A DNA stretch of 64,000 nucleotides from Takakia lepidozioides (GCA_030704615.1 CM060731.1:50592001-50656000), one strand, 5' to 3'; shown: positions 46,701 to 58,203, numbered from the stretch's first letter. Translations and numbers: made by a program. The notes: generated by a model from the letters alone, not told the origin.

Positions 46701-48425
46701 TCCATGTGAATCAACTTTCAACATTAAGAGTACATCAGTGACAATTCTCAGAACCCAGAATCATGGCCATCTTTAAGGGGTATATGTGGGGAGAGTGCTG
46801 CACTTCGTCTCCAGCCTGCCCTCACAATGTCTACCGCATCGAACTTCTAGACCCTATAATCCCCATTGGCCAAATCCACAAAACCTGTGGCAGACATGTT
46901 TTCTTGTCATCACTACGTTCTATAATGGCCGCCATCTTGCAAAATCTGGAGACTGGTTGGATGGTTTTGAGCAATAATTATAAATGGGGTGGCGCTTGTC
47001 ATTGTTGGAAGAGGGTGCAGAAGTTGATTGCATCTTGGCTCCATACTTCAATCCCAGTGCAAATGTTGGGTTCGATTATACTGGTCATAAGACTTTCATG
47101 CTTACAGTAGTCATATTATACATGGTCAATTCAAGCTTCAGTCATGGACTCACTAGAAGAACCATGACTGTATGCATCAGACCACTGTGCTTGTAGTGGC
47201 TTGTGTAACTGGTTGTAGGAGGAGACTGGAGGGAGGAGAGTAGGATAGGTGCTAACTGATTGGAATCAGTATGTGGGACACTGACACAGTATTCAGACTT
47301 AACATCCGAGATGAGTTGTGTTGAAAAGAAAAGATAGACACAATGGGAGCGTGTTTGCTTGCCTGTAAATGTTCATCTGGTCCTGAATGGCACGACATTC
47401 TATTGTTGCAACATCAGTTTTTTCCTCAACATTCAAGCCTTGAAGCCCATCTTTTTCGTGAGAGCCTCGCATCCAGGAGGGTCGGGTGGACGGAGAGTCA
47501 GAGCTTGGAGAACCGATGTTGTAGGACATGCGGGAAGATCCGCGCCTTGTGTACTCTCCTTGGCTATCCTCCATCTCATCATAGACTTCATCTAGTTCTT
47601 CTAGGGAGTCCAACTGGATTTGCATGTGCTCTATACTGCCTGTACGCATCATCAGCCGCTGCATTGCCCAATGTGTTCACATCGTTTCATACAGACACTT
47701 GCCAACGAGGGCTTTCAAAAAATTTAAGAGACGTCAAGCTCTCATCACGCCAATTGTTATTCGAGCATAGGAGTTTCTTTGCCAAATCATACAAGCAGTC
47801 ACTTCAATTTGTCATGGTTTTCCGAGTCAGTTGAAATATTTATGCTGTTGTAGATATATTAACCTGGTTCCAAATGAGCTTTCCTTTTCCCAGATTAATT
47901 TTCCGACATTGATTCATCCATTGGTGCGTGTGTCTGACTGATTTGTATGCAAGAGAGAGGAGACAATTACCAGGTTCACGGGGCCAGGAGAGTGGGAGAG
48001 AATGTATTCATAAGACATTGTTTGCCGTAGCCTTGTGGCCACATCTGACTAAAGCTCGAATTCCTAGAGGCACAATGGAGGGGAAATAGGAAAAGAACGA
48101 GGGAGGAAGAGAAAACGACAAACATAGATATCACTACAAACCTGACACTGTAAGAAAACAATGACAGCCTAACCACGTAACATAAGAGAAGGTGGTCCAC
48201 CATCATATGGTCGGAAAGTAAGCCGTTTTCCTGTTGCAGATGGTCCTTTTCATTCACCACCCCTTGCAGAACTTTTTCGAGGTCTACCGGTTTTGGTTCT
48301 TCCACGGTGCTGGGTGGTGGAAGCGCAGTTTGTTGTCCCTCTACCCCGAATTCCACTGCTCCTGCGCTATCTGTATCTGCTGCTACAGAGGATGTACTCA
48401 TGCGCCGTTCTACTGGCTCTGCCAT
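43783..48425 (-). CDS. CCDC113/FAP263-like axonemal coiled-coil protein
   Basis: Seven exons: 48425-48201, 47658-47363, 46428-46275, 45831-45598, 45048-44917, 44413-44306 and 43860-43783. They sum to 1227 nt, 408 residues. Intron 2 uses a GC-AG pair (donor CAG/GCAAGC); the others are GT-AG. Residues 1-75 are acidic and Pro-rich. Residues 76-225 are Ser/Asp-rich and then helical. Residues 226-408 form the CCDC96/CCDC113 coiled-coil domain: KRFNIERLREQNATL, LHAVDFDQLTIQKQQLENRL, IIRANAQK, PYVLEYMELKKEVADLHHV and KVEVAELT. The last stretch matches the ending of CCDC113 better than CCDC96. The protein connects radial spoke 3, dynein g and the nexin-dynein complex in axonemes. The start is the ATG at 48425. 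Confidence 0.88.
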
Positions 48426-48429
48426 TGCT

Positions 48430-48770
48430 GCGAGATGGCCAGAAGAGAAGCTCCGCAACTGCTCTCAATCCCAGGAATCTGAAACTGCGAAGAGAGGGAG
48501 AGAGAGAGGGAGAGCGAAGCAGAAGACGGAGGTTATTGTGACGGATGAAATGTTTGTGCATGGATGATCTGCATCCATCTCTTACATCTCACTTAATTGG
48601 TGGTTGCACTCCATCAAAATCAGTTTCTTTTTTTTCACCATCAAACTAATTAACTTAACTGCCTATACTAATCCAACCTGAAATGACAAGGAACTCCAAA
48701 CTCCGCTGAGGCTACACCAGTTACGCTTCCTTTAAAAAAAGAGAGGCGTCATTTTAAAAAAAAAAAAAAC
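48430..48770. other. 5' flank of the CCDC113-like gene
   Basis: Purine-rich run (agagagggag) near 48490-48520, then A/T-rich sequence. No gene seen. Confidence 0.4.
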
Positions 48771-48893
48771 CCGCCATGTGGCGTTGGAACGGGACACCAC
48801 CCAGGAACATACCACACCCGTCGGTAGCAAGATTTGACCCCATAATCATCTGGGTGGCACTCAGTGCACTTCACCAACTGAGCTACCGACTAT
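48770..48893 (-). mobile_element. tRNA-derived SINE
   Basis: Minus-strand reading begins with a tRNA-like head: gtcggtagctcagttggtga (internal A box TAGCTCAGTTGG). A degenerate B box (gggtcaaatctt) follows, and then taccgac, which pairs with the first seven bases. After the head comes a non-tRNA body (tgtggtatgttcctgggtgg) and a 3' run of about 13 T. This layout is that of a plant SINE with an oligo-T tail, as in the Au family. Retroposition would depend on a LINE reverse transcriptase. Confidence 0.65.
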
Positions 48894-48989
48894 TGGTATC
48901 TCATTCAACTCTTACTAAACGTCGAGTGAACAATGGAACTTGCTTTATGAGCCAAATAGAAACTGTTTTTTCTCGTGAAGTTTATACAT

Positions 48990-50300
48990 AATGTTTCTTT
49001 ATTGCTCATATCATATATTAATAGACAAACAATTATTTATATTTATATATTTATATTTAAAATGATCCATTTAAATTATTTTAAATAATTTGTATATATA
49101 TATATATATTCAGATATTTCTCCTTATTTCTGGACCAAACTTTAGTCCAGATTTACTTAAAATTGTGTTTCATCGTGCATGACATCAGATGAAGAAATTT
49201 TCCTTTCTGCACCGACCAACAGCAAATCACCGACGCCCAGTTTTAAAGCTCTTGCACGTGTAGAAATCCGTCCTCGGAATTACGGGTACTCCCGGGAACA
49301 GGGAACCAAGCCAGATAATAGAGAAAACATATACTTTTTTCTTGTATTTGTGTCAATTTAAGGGTATATATTATGTTTATAGAGCCTGATTGGCCATATC
49401 TTGGTGATACAAAGGCTGTTTGACCCAAAATTTGCGTAGGGAATGTGAAAATCTACTTAGAGATTTTAGTTTTTTGGGTGTAACCCAAAATCTATGGAAT
49501 TTTTCAAAAGTAAGATGGTTTATTCTCTAGAAAAATCAATGTCCACATGTACTTCTAAGACTTATCTGCCGGTGATGCATGGCTGGAGAAGAGGAAGATA
49601 TCACCAAATGGCTCATTTCCTCGCTAAGTCTTCAAGTATGTGGGAAAATAATTTATGTTTATCAAGGCACATAAACTGAGCTGAGTGGAGATCAGCTGGA
49701 TGAGCTGTTTGCATACAGGGAGTCAGGCTTCAGATCCCCTTCAATCTTTCCTCAATGTTGAATAGCCAACTCAGATCTGTAATAAAAAATTCAGACTTCA
49801 TTTGAGCTTCACTTGATCTTACGACTGTTGCTCCATGTGAGATCTGTCCCCAATCTTTGTTTGTTGCTCATGTCCCATAAAAAACAATGAAAATTGTACT
49901 TGAATAAGTCGTACATTGTTTTTTTGTTGTCATTCACCATAACAAAGATGCAAGTCCGATATGAATTTGGGTGTGTCATCCGATATTTGGTGCTGTTGTA
50001 TATTCTCAATTTCATTTCACAACAATATGACGTTAACATTTGACGTCATTGAAGCTCGTTTTCACGAGTGAGTGTCCATTGCATGAAATTTAGAACCCAT
50101 GATACATGCACTTGCGGTAGTCTCTATACTGAAATCTGATCTACAAATAAATACAACATGATGCAGCATATGAGTCTTACTATTTACTATCATCAGATAT
50201 TATTACAGAGGAATATATGTTAGCAGACTAGTCACCATGTACTATTTCAGTAGTCTACATGGACATTCTTCCATGATTATATGGATCCTCTTATCCACGG
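48990..50300. other. AT-rich intergenic sequence, no gene
   Basis: Includes a (TA)n tract at 49094-49108, the second copy of the dispersed repeat end (49131-49167) and no supportable coding frame. Confidence 0.5.
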
Positions 50301-50320
50301 ATATAGACTCTCTTTCTCTT

Positions 50321-50426
50321 TGATGATGTGGCGTAAGCTTGGGAGATTGTCACATAGGCAATTTATGTGAGCATCGGTTCATGCCACGTCATCAAAGCAT
50401 GAGCCTAAGCTTACGCCATATCATCG
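50321..50426. repeat. Snap-back hairpin / MITE-like element
   Basis: Ends gatgatgtggcgtaagctt and aagcttacgccatatcatc are inverted copies with one or two mismatches over 22 bp. Inner segments (gtcacataggcaatttatgtga) also pair. Total length is about 106 bp. No clear target-site duplication was found. Confidence 0.6.
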
Positions 50427-50773
50427 CTGTAATGGCAAGGTGGCAGCAAAACTGGTTGCCCTAGCTGTGTAACCCTGCATAGCCTAACAATGCCAAGACA
50501 ATCACAAAATGAGCAATCCAACATAAAACGAGTTGTTTGTAGTTGCAAAGCAGAAGAAAAACCTTTTGTGACCAATGAAGCTCTAAAGTGAGAGAGAAAG
50601 ACAGGCGGGAGAACTGGGAGTGACGTAATGCCTAGAAGTGAAAAGTTGGGGTAAGATGGCATGTCACATCAGGCGGACTCACACATTATCACCCGCCGTC
50701 TTTGTCAACCGCCTAACTCTGATAGCCTACATGTAGGGCAATTGGAGCGAGCCCCCTTTGCCACATGTTTTTT

Positions 50774-53728
50774 CTAAAATTGCATCTTGTAGCCTATTGC
50801 AGTAAATGCTAAACCAACACCTACAGGTGGCGGACGCAACACTTGATGCCGATTCGGACGCGCTTCATCTTTGAAGTAAGGCTTCAAAAGGGATACGTGG
50901 AATACTGGATGCACCTTGCTGTTTGCCGGCAGCTCCAATTCATATACATCCTCATTCATAACCTTCCGGATGCGAAAGGGACCCGCATATGGAGGTATGA
51001 ATTTTGGACTCACTTCCGGAGGTAGTCGAAAATTTTTGATGTTCAACCAGACTTCCGTGCCTGCCTCAAACTTCACTTCCCTCCACTTCCGATTCGCCTG
51101 CCTTTCATACCGTTTCCTAGCTTTGGCAATGTTGTACTTTACGAGCTTCAACAAACGCTCACGTTCTTCCAGTACCGCCGCTACTGCCGGTTCCTCAACG
51201 TCTTGGGCGGCCCAACTTGTCGGCACCAGAGGTGCTTTTCCATAGACGTGGGCAAAGTAAAGTCGTCATGTCTCCTGCGCCGTTGCCGTCTCCTTGGTGG
51301 GGATGAAATGGCCATTTTACTGAACCTATCCACCACCACCATGATTGCATCGAATCCTTTTGACAGCGGCATAGCAGTCATGAAATCCATCGAGACGCTT
51401 TCCCAAGTCCCCTTCTGGAATTGGCAAGGGTTGTAACAGCCCCGCTTGCTTTTTGTACTCGCTCCGGTTTTGTTGGCATGTGGTGCATGTCTTGACATAC
51501 TCCTCTGCCTCCTCCCTCAGTTTGGGCCAGAAATACTCTTTCTTCAAGAGTGCCGCAGTGCGCTTGGCTCCGCCGTGGCCCGCAAGCGGGCTATCATGGC
51601 ATTCTCTCAAGAGACTATCCCTGATCCCTCCCTTCGGCACGTAGAGACGCTTTTGCTTATACCGGAGCTGTCCATTTTGCAAGTGGAACTGCGATTTAAC
51701 CCCCATCCTCAAGTCTTGCATTGCGGACTTCGCCAGCTCATCCTTCCGGCAAGCCTTCCGGATCTTCCTTTGGAGCGCCGTCTCGCCCCTGTGCACCAAC
51801 ATGAGCTGCTGCTTTCTACTTAAAGCATCGGCCACCACATTGTCTCGTCCCGGTTTGTACTGGATATCCACGTCGAACACCGCCAAAGTATCTTGTCACC
51901 TAAGTTGTTTTGGGGACAACTTGGGCTGCGTGGCAAAATACTTCACCGTGACATTGTCCGTGAACACCTTCACTGGGTTGGAACCAACATAGTGGCGCCA
52001 AAGCTCAAGGCAATGCACCACCGCCTTCATCTCTTTTTCGTGCGTCGGCCACCGTCGCTCCACTTCATTCAGTTTCTTACTTTCGTAAGCCACTGGACGT
52101 CCATCTTGCATAAGTACACCCCCAATCGCGAAGTCCGATGCATCTGTATAAATCTCAAACGGACGATCGAACTCGGGGATTTTCAAGACTGGAGCTTCCG
52201 CCATCCGCTGCTTCAATTCAGCAAAAGCTTGGCCACAAAAAGTGTTCCATGCCCAGACTTTGGATTTACACAGAAGGTCGGACAGCGGCCCCGCGATCTT
52301 GGCGAAATTTCTCATATACTTCCGGTAATAGGGGGCGAGTCCTAGGAAGGATCGCACTCCCGGGACCGAAGTCGGAGGCTCCCAGTCCAAGATTGCTCTC
52401 ACCTTTCTGTCATCCATTTTGATCCCATCCTGTGTAATCACATGCCCCAAGAACTCCACTTTCGTGACCCCGAATTCGCACTTTGAAGCTTTGGCATACA
52501 GCTTCCCTTCCCGCAATTTCTGGAACACCCTTTTGAGGTGCTCCAGGTGCTCCTCCTTTGTTTTCGAGTACACCAAGATGTTGTCGATGTACACGATCAC
52601 AAAGTCATCCAACCACTCCTGAAAAAGACTGTTCATCAGCGTGCTAAATGTCGCTGGTGCATTGGTGAGCCCAAAAGGCATCACCAAGAATTCATATGAA
52701 CCATACCTTGTCCTGCACGCGGTCTTCTCCTCATCTCCTTCTGCCACCCGAATTTGATGGTAGCCGGAGCGCAAGTCGATCCGGCTGAAGTACTTTGCTC
52801 CTGCCAACCGGTCGAAAAGGTCGTCGATCCTTGGCAAAGGGTACCGGTTTTTAATAGTCACCTTATTCAGAGCCCTGTAATCGACACACATCCGCAACGT
52901 CCCATCCTTCTTGTCTGCGAATAGCACCGGGGCTCCGTAAGGTGACTTACTCGGTCGGATGTACCCCTTTGACATTAGATCCTTGAGCTGAGTCTTCAGC
53001 TCGACCAACTCTCTATGGCTCAACCGGTAGGGCGCCTTGGCAGGCGGTTCCGATCCCGGTATCACCTCAATCTTGTGGTCAACTCCTCTTCGCGGTGGCA
53101 AGCCGCTTGGTAACTCCTCCGGCATCACATCTTGGTATTTCTCCAAAATCCCCTTGATCCAATCTGGGCTCGGCTCCCCATCGCCTTCTCCCTTCACTTC
53201 TCTAATGTAAAGCAAAAACTGGGGCTCGTGTGCCTCCTCCACGGCCCACTCCCTTGCTGACAGAAGGTTTATTCGCCCTCCCACGGATTTGGGCGTTTCC
53301 GACACTCGTAAGACCTCGCCACCATTCCAACATGGCAGCGTGACTATTCTCTTGCGGCCATCTATGACCGCTCCGGATTTGCTCAAAAAGGTCATCCCCA
53401 AAATGAGATCCACTCCATCGATCTCGCAGATGGTGAAGTTCTCATGTCCCTGCCAACTCCCTAGTTGAAGAGGAACATCGAACGCTAACCTTATCGCCAG
53501 CTGTGGTTCTCCTTTGGCAGAACGTACCTCAATAGAGGCCCCCACGTCACTTGTCAGGAGTCCCAGCTTTTGTGTCGTTGCCGGTGTCATGAAGGAGTGC
53601 GACGCTCCTGTGTCCACCAACAATGACACGTTAGTTCCGGATATTATCCCATCCACGAACAGTAACTGACTCCCTTTACGTAAGGTGCCAGTTTCCTGAT
53701 ACAACTCACATGAAAATGTGCCTACCAA
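50774..53728 (-). pseudogene. Gypsy A pol: protease, RT, RNase H, broken integrase
   Basis: The 53728-51896 frame carries protease ([12 protein letters not shown]), reverse transcriptase ([30 protein letters not shown]) and RNase H ([13 protein letters not shown]). The RT metal-binding box reads YIDN where YIDD is expected. A stop (near 51893) follows PKLSPKQLR, and the next frame (51886-51326) gives the integrase HHCC zinc finger (C-x-x-C in KTCTTCQQNR). Around 51430 a shift leads to SMDFMTAMPL, which holds the first catalytic Asp. From about 51250 the sequence jumps to the region just after the third catalytic residue. The C-terminal part (51226-50774) retains the GPFRI and [12 protein letters not shown] motifs. 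Confidence 0.88.
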
Positions 53729-54859
53729 CTATCGGGGCTTCGTGCACTTCTTGGCCATGTGCCCGAGCTCCCCGCAATTGAAACACACTCCATCAAAGGT
53801 CGCCTTCTGTCCGCCATAAGCCGCTGCACCTGCTTTTCCTTTCGGAGCACCAGGTGCCACCTTGACGTGTGAAGGCCCTCCCTTCGATTTCCACGTGCCA
53901 TTATCGCCGCGTGGCCTATCCCACTTCTTTTCCGGTCAGAAATAGTCACCTTCCCGCCGGGCCTTCTTATGGTTCAGCTCCGTACGGCCTTGTCTTTCAC
54001 CCCTAGGGACATCTGAGAAACATTCCGCCCTCTCAATTGCCTCGTTCAAAGTCTTAGGCGGCTTCTCCTCCAACTTCCGTCTGGCCCACGGGGGCAGTCC
54101 CGCCACAAAGTTGAAGACCATTTCTGGTTCTGCCATGTCCGCGACTTTGAGCAGCAGTACATTGAAAGCCTGAACATAACCCCGAATGTCATCCGTTTGC
54201 TTCAAATTCCTCATCTTGTCCCGGGCAAGCCAGGACGCACTGAGGGGCACAAACTGTCTCTTCATCAATTCCTTGAACCCACTCCAGTTCAAGGTTTCCG
54301 GGCTCGGACCTCGGTCGTGAAGGCGTTTCTGCCACCATTGTTGAGCATAGCCCCTCAAATAGGTGTGAGCCACTTCCACCCGATCCTCGTCACTCAACTT
54401 GGCCGCCCGGAAGTACTGCTCTAGCTCCAGGAGCCAGGTGTTGAGTGCCTTCCAATTTTGGACGCCCTCGAAGGTGCCGGGTTCCTTAGGCTTCACCTTA
54501 AACTTTGCCTTAGTGGAAGTGGCATTAGCCGCCTTCAACACGTCTTTCAACGTCCCGCCAAACTGCGCCAACAACCCTTCCCAAAAGGCTGCCTGCATGG
54601 GAGGGATCTCTTGGTTTGTCGGAGCTCTCAAGGATTCCTCGGGCTCCGACTCCTCGGATTCCTCCCACTCTTGAGCGGCCTCGTTTTCGGAAACATGCAT
54701 CGCTTCCTCAAACGGCCGCCTCGGTGACACGTCGCCCCCATCGGGCTCACCATGATCATCATCTTTTGGGCCGTTCCGCTTCCGCTTCGGCTTGCCCAAC
54801 CCCATGATGAGGCCAATCCCAAGGACGATCGCGTACTGAACTCTAAGCTCTGATACCAA
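53722..54859 (-). pseudogene. Gypsy A gag
   Basis: The main frame (54859-53936) holds an acidic N-terminal region and the retrotransposon gag domain (KVKPKEPGTFEGVQNWKALN, HTYLRGYAQQWWQKRL, FVPLSASWLARDKMRNLKQ). It stops at a TGA near 53938. The same frame then continues to a CCHC zinc knuckle (CFNCGELGHMAKKC, about 53790-53748), and a TAG precedes the protease frame. The initiation codon is uncertain, because the frame runs up to the primer-binding site. Confidence 0.85.
54847..54858 (-). promoter_or_regulatory. Primer-binding site of gypsy A (initiator tRNA-Met)
   Basis: Minus-strand tggtatcagagc, the standard plant site complementary to the 3' end of initiator tRNA-Met, located three bases inside the 5' LTR. 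Confidence 0.92.
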
Positions 54860-54860
54860 G

Positions 54861-55584
54861 TGTCGCGCACCTCACTTCGGTAAGCTCCCCTTCAAGTCAT
54901 AGTTACTCGCTTTGATGCGCGCGCCTGACTCCCAACCTGGCCGTCGGGCCAACTTGGAGCTTCGGCTGCTCACCGGGACATAACGGTCCCCCTTCGCTCC
55001 CCCGAAAGACCCTTCACCTATTTGGGCCTAGTGGAATTCCCTTTGGTAGATGGCAGTCCGGAACAGCTCCCCACTCTTTGGTCGCTTTCCGGCTCGCTCG
55101 CTTACTCACTAGTTTTTGGTCACCAACGGGCTTGCACCGTTCTTGGGGTTACTATTCCCTATATATACTTCTGTAGCTGTCCGTGGGGGTTCCACAAACA
55201 GCCATGCCATTTTATGGTGAACCACCACGAAGACCCTCGATTCCCGGTGGTGAGTCGCGGTGAGTCTTGGCCCACTCACCGCGGCCCCAATGGACCGTGA
55301 TGAGTCCCAAGACTCCCCATGACTCCCACCTCGAGGTCTCCACCCCATGGTGAGTCCTATGCCACCCCCACTAAGTCCCGCTAAGCTACCATCACCCCTT
55401 GTGGAGCCACCCCCACCGCAACCCGGTGTGCGGGGCTCCGCCTAGTGAGCGCCTCCGCCTCCTTGAGTGCCTTGGGCACTCAAGGGTGCTTCAGCCCCCG
55501 TATCTATCGCTGCTACTGCCCCCACCACAGGGGCAGCCCCTTCTGTGTCCCGACCCCCTGCCCTCAAGGCAAAGGGCCGCGACA
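54861..55584 (-). repeat. 5' LTR of gypsy A
   Basis: On the plus strand it begins tgtcgcgcac and ends ggccgcgaca, so the LTR starts TG, ends CA and has short inverted ends. A minus-strand TATA box (tatatatagg, about 55157-55168) would drive element transcription. The primer-binding site follows one base inside. No second LTR exists in the window for comparison. Confidence 0.8.
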
Positions 55585-57452
55585 GGGAGAGTGCTTAGCT
55601 GCAGTGTGGGCCGTGGCACACTTCAGGTGCTATCTATACGGCAATCTTTTCACCCTTGTCACGGATCACCAGCCACTCAAGTGGTTGATAGAGTCAGACA
55701 AGCTTTACGGGGAAGCTTGCACGGTGGGCACTCATACTCCAGGAGTATGACTTTCAAGTTGTGCATCGACCAGGTTTGGTCAATCGGGATGCGGATGGAT
55801 TGAGTCGCAATCCATGCATGAGCCAGCATGATGACACAGGAGCTCGATGGCATGGTGAGACGGACGAGGAGATGGTGTCGGGATGGCACGCATCTGTATT
55901 TTTGTGTATCTTGGCATCGAGAGGTCGGGTTGGACCTACAATAGGGATGACTGTAGACGGAGTGTCTGAGGACCCTGAGGCTAGTGATGAGCCAGGTGGT
56001 TCCAGAGATATACATGAGGATTCGGCTGTGTTGGACTACCTCCGCACGGGAGACACGGCAGCCACTGTGACTGTCAGGGAGAGGGATCGGATCCTGCAAC
56101 GAGCCAAGAGGTTCAAGTGGGAGGGGATACACCTACTTCGAGTGTGGGAGGATGGTCAGGTGAGGATTGTGCCTCACCCCACACAGCGTGCACGGTTAGT
56201 GCGGCATGCCCATGAGGAATTGGGGCATTTTGGAATGCGACGCACTCACAGTTTACTGCAGGGGCAGTATTGGTGGCGTGGTATGCATACAGAGGTGCAA
56301 CAGTTCGTGGCTAGGTGCATGGTGTGTGACAGGGTGCGTGCTTCATTCAACGCCCCTACACCACAGTTGCATCATTTACCAATCATGGGATTGGGCTACA
56401 GGTGGAGTCTTGACTTCGCAGGACCGTTGCCACTGACTATGTGCCACCACAGATATGTGTTGGTGATGGTGGAGCACTTCTCCAAGTGGATTGAGTTGGT
56501 TCCATTGCCTGACAAGGCTAGTGAGGGGGCTGCGTATGCATTCTTGGATCGTGTGCTTAGCCGATTTGGTGCTCCAGCTGAGGTACTCATGGACCAAGGG
56601 AGAGAGTTCTTGGGGGAGTTTCAGGCTTTGTGTGATAAAGCCTTGATAGACCACCGCACCACTTCTCGGGATCATCCTGAGGCCGATGGCTTGGCAGAGA
56701 GAGTTGTTCAGACGGTGAAGAGGGGTTTGCGCAAGTATGGCTTGCAGAAGGGACACCTAGGAGATTGGGATCTTCAGGTTCCTTGGTTAGCCATGGGCTA
56801 CAGGTTCAGCAAACAAGCATCACTTGCCTCCTTCTCACCATATTTCCTTCTCTTTGGCCGAGAGCCGGATTTGCCTGCAACCATTCGTAGGGACACTGCT
56901 CAAGTCCTTAACCTTGACGATCCGGACGTGTGGGTACGTGCATGTGATTAGCGTGCAGAGTTGTTCAAGAAAGTCATGCCCATGGCTTTTGAGAACCTTG
57001 CCATTGCATAGCACCGTGATACGTTGAGGTATGCCACTATACGTGGTGGAGGATATCGTCCTGGGGTTCGGAGGTTTAGCCTTGGTGACTATGTTTATTT
57101 GCAGCAGACTGCTCCTACGACTCTGGATGTTACTGCAGGGCGTGTTATTCTGAGGGTTCGAGAGGTGTTGCCCTCAGGGGTCCTGATCTTAGAGGGTCGG
57201 GATGGCATGACTTGGAAGGACCATGTGCGTAATTGTGCGCCATGTCACCTTCCCAATGTCGATGGCAGAGTTGACCCAAACTTGGCAGTGGTACCTGCAG
57301 GTTTGAGGTGCATGCTCTATGGGTCTGCCAAAGGGGCAGCCACCATGCTGGTATGTGATCGATGCTCAAGGGGTTGGCATATGAGATGCTTGACACCACC
57401 TCTTGAGAAGGTTCCTGACGGAGATTGGTTGTGTCCACACTGCTTGGGATAG
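55585..57452 (+). pseudogene. Gypsy B pol: RNase H end, integrase and PHD finger
   Basis: RNase H end: GECLAAVWAVAHFRCYLYG and TDHQPLKWLIE. A frame change leads to VNRDADGLSR. The integrase has an HHCC zinc finger (HAHEELGHFGMRRTH ... CMVCDRV) and a catalytic core (WSLDFAGPLPL, VLMDQGREFLGEF, then HPEADGLAERVVQ), consistent with an intact D, D, E triad. In-frame TAG codons stand at 56949 and about 57009. The C-terminal part (57024-57452) has a GDYVYLQQ beta-barrel segment and WKDHVRNCAPCHLP. It ends with a PHD finger: MLVCDRCSRGWHMRCL, PPLEKVPDGDWLCPHC. The second Cys of the first C-x-x-C pair is Tyr. PHD fingers bind histone H3 tails. Confidence 0.85.
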
Positions 57453-57696
57453 TGGCAGTGGACATGACTGGAGGCAGCTAACAAGACATGGGAGGCCAAG
57501 CTCATAGGAGTCAATACATGAGATCCCAAGCTCAAGTTCACAGATTGCAAGACGGCGACTAACGATGGGGCAACTCTTGCACCCGGCCTCTTGATCTATC
57601 GAGTTTGAGTGTAGTAGGGATAGTGGTGGAGGACTTAGTGAGGCTATGGTCACTATCACATCTTGTGGGGACCTAAGCATCAGCTAGAGGGGCGAT

Positions 57697-58203
57697 TGTG
57701 TGGACTAGTGACTGCCATAGTGGGCAGCATAGTGGCAGCCTAGTGACTGACTAGTTGTAGCCTAGTGGTTGGACTAGTGGCTGGACTAGTAGTGGACTAG
57801 TGATATACTAGTGTGTGGTGTACACATGTGTTGTGTGGTTTTGGACAGCGATGTAGTTGTGTAGCGATATGTATGCGCACGACAGCTGTCAAGTTATTTT
57901 ACCACTAGTGTGAAACTAGCTAGGAAATAGCTAGCTTTTACATATTGATATTTGGGATTGGCCCAAGTGTCAATCCAGGGGTCAAGACAGATTTAGGCCC
58001 TGGAGTGGTTATCTTCACGGCAAGCGCGGAAGGCTCATCTTTCTCGAGTTGAGCCTCACCGCGCCTAGCTATGGAGCCGTAGTGTGGATTCCCCATGGCG
58101 TGGGGTGCATTTGGCTTGACTTGTATTTGAGTGATGAGGTTATATATGCATGAGTTTATGCTTCAGATTTGTGAGCTCGTGCTTGTATCCTTCTTCTTTA
58201 TCA
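57697..58203 (+). repeat. 3' LTR of gypsy B
   Basis: Starts tgtgtggactag immediately after a purine-rich tract and ends tttatca at 58203, directly before a second copy of its own beginning. A ttatatatg box lies at about 58140. The early part is rich in ctagtgg repeats. Confidence 0.65.

Larger units (their letters stand above)
50774..55584 (-). mobile_element. Ty3/gypsy LTR retrotransposon A, 3'-truncated
   Basis: Reads right to left. 5' LTR at 55584-54861 (724 bp), tRNA-iMet primer-binding site at 54858-54847, then gag, zinc knuckle, protease, reverse transcriptase, RNase H and integrase remains ending near 50820. The 3' LTR and polypurine tract are absent. It sits inside the RNase H coding region of element B, whose frame resumes at 55585. 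Nonsense codons, an RT active-site change and an integrase deletion show it is dead. Confidence 0.92.
55585..58203 (+). mobile_element. Ty3/gypsy LTR retrotransposon B with a PHD finger, 5'-truncated
   Basis: Reads left to right. The end of RNase H lies at 55585-55700, the integrase at 55761-56951, a C-terminal extension at 57024-57452, a purine tract (about 57686-57692) and a 3' LTR at 57697-58203. Everything 5' of RNase H was lost when element A inserted and the left side was later deleted. Confidence 0.85.

Noticed and set aside
48826-48893. Functional tRNA gene on the minus strand
   Set aside because: The A box and acceptor stem look good, but the B box is degenerate, the anticodon arm does not pair cleanly, and a SINE body with T tail follows.
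50745-50765. gccccctttg as the polypurine tract of gypsy A
   Set aside because: No sequence resembling the 5' LTR lies to its left, and coding homology already ends near 50820.
56946-57012. Programmed stop-codon readthrough in gypsy B integrase
   Set aside because: Two TAG codons in a short stretch, a frame change in RNase H and a lost PHD cysteine fit decay better than regulated readthrough.
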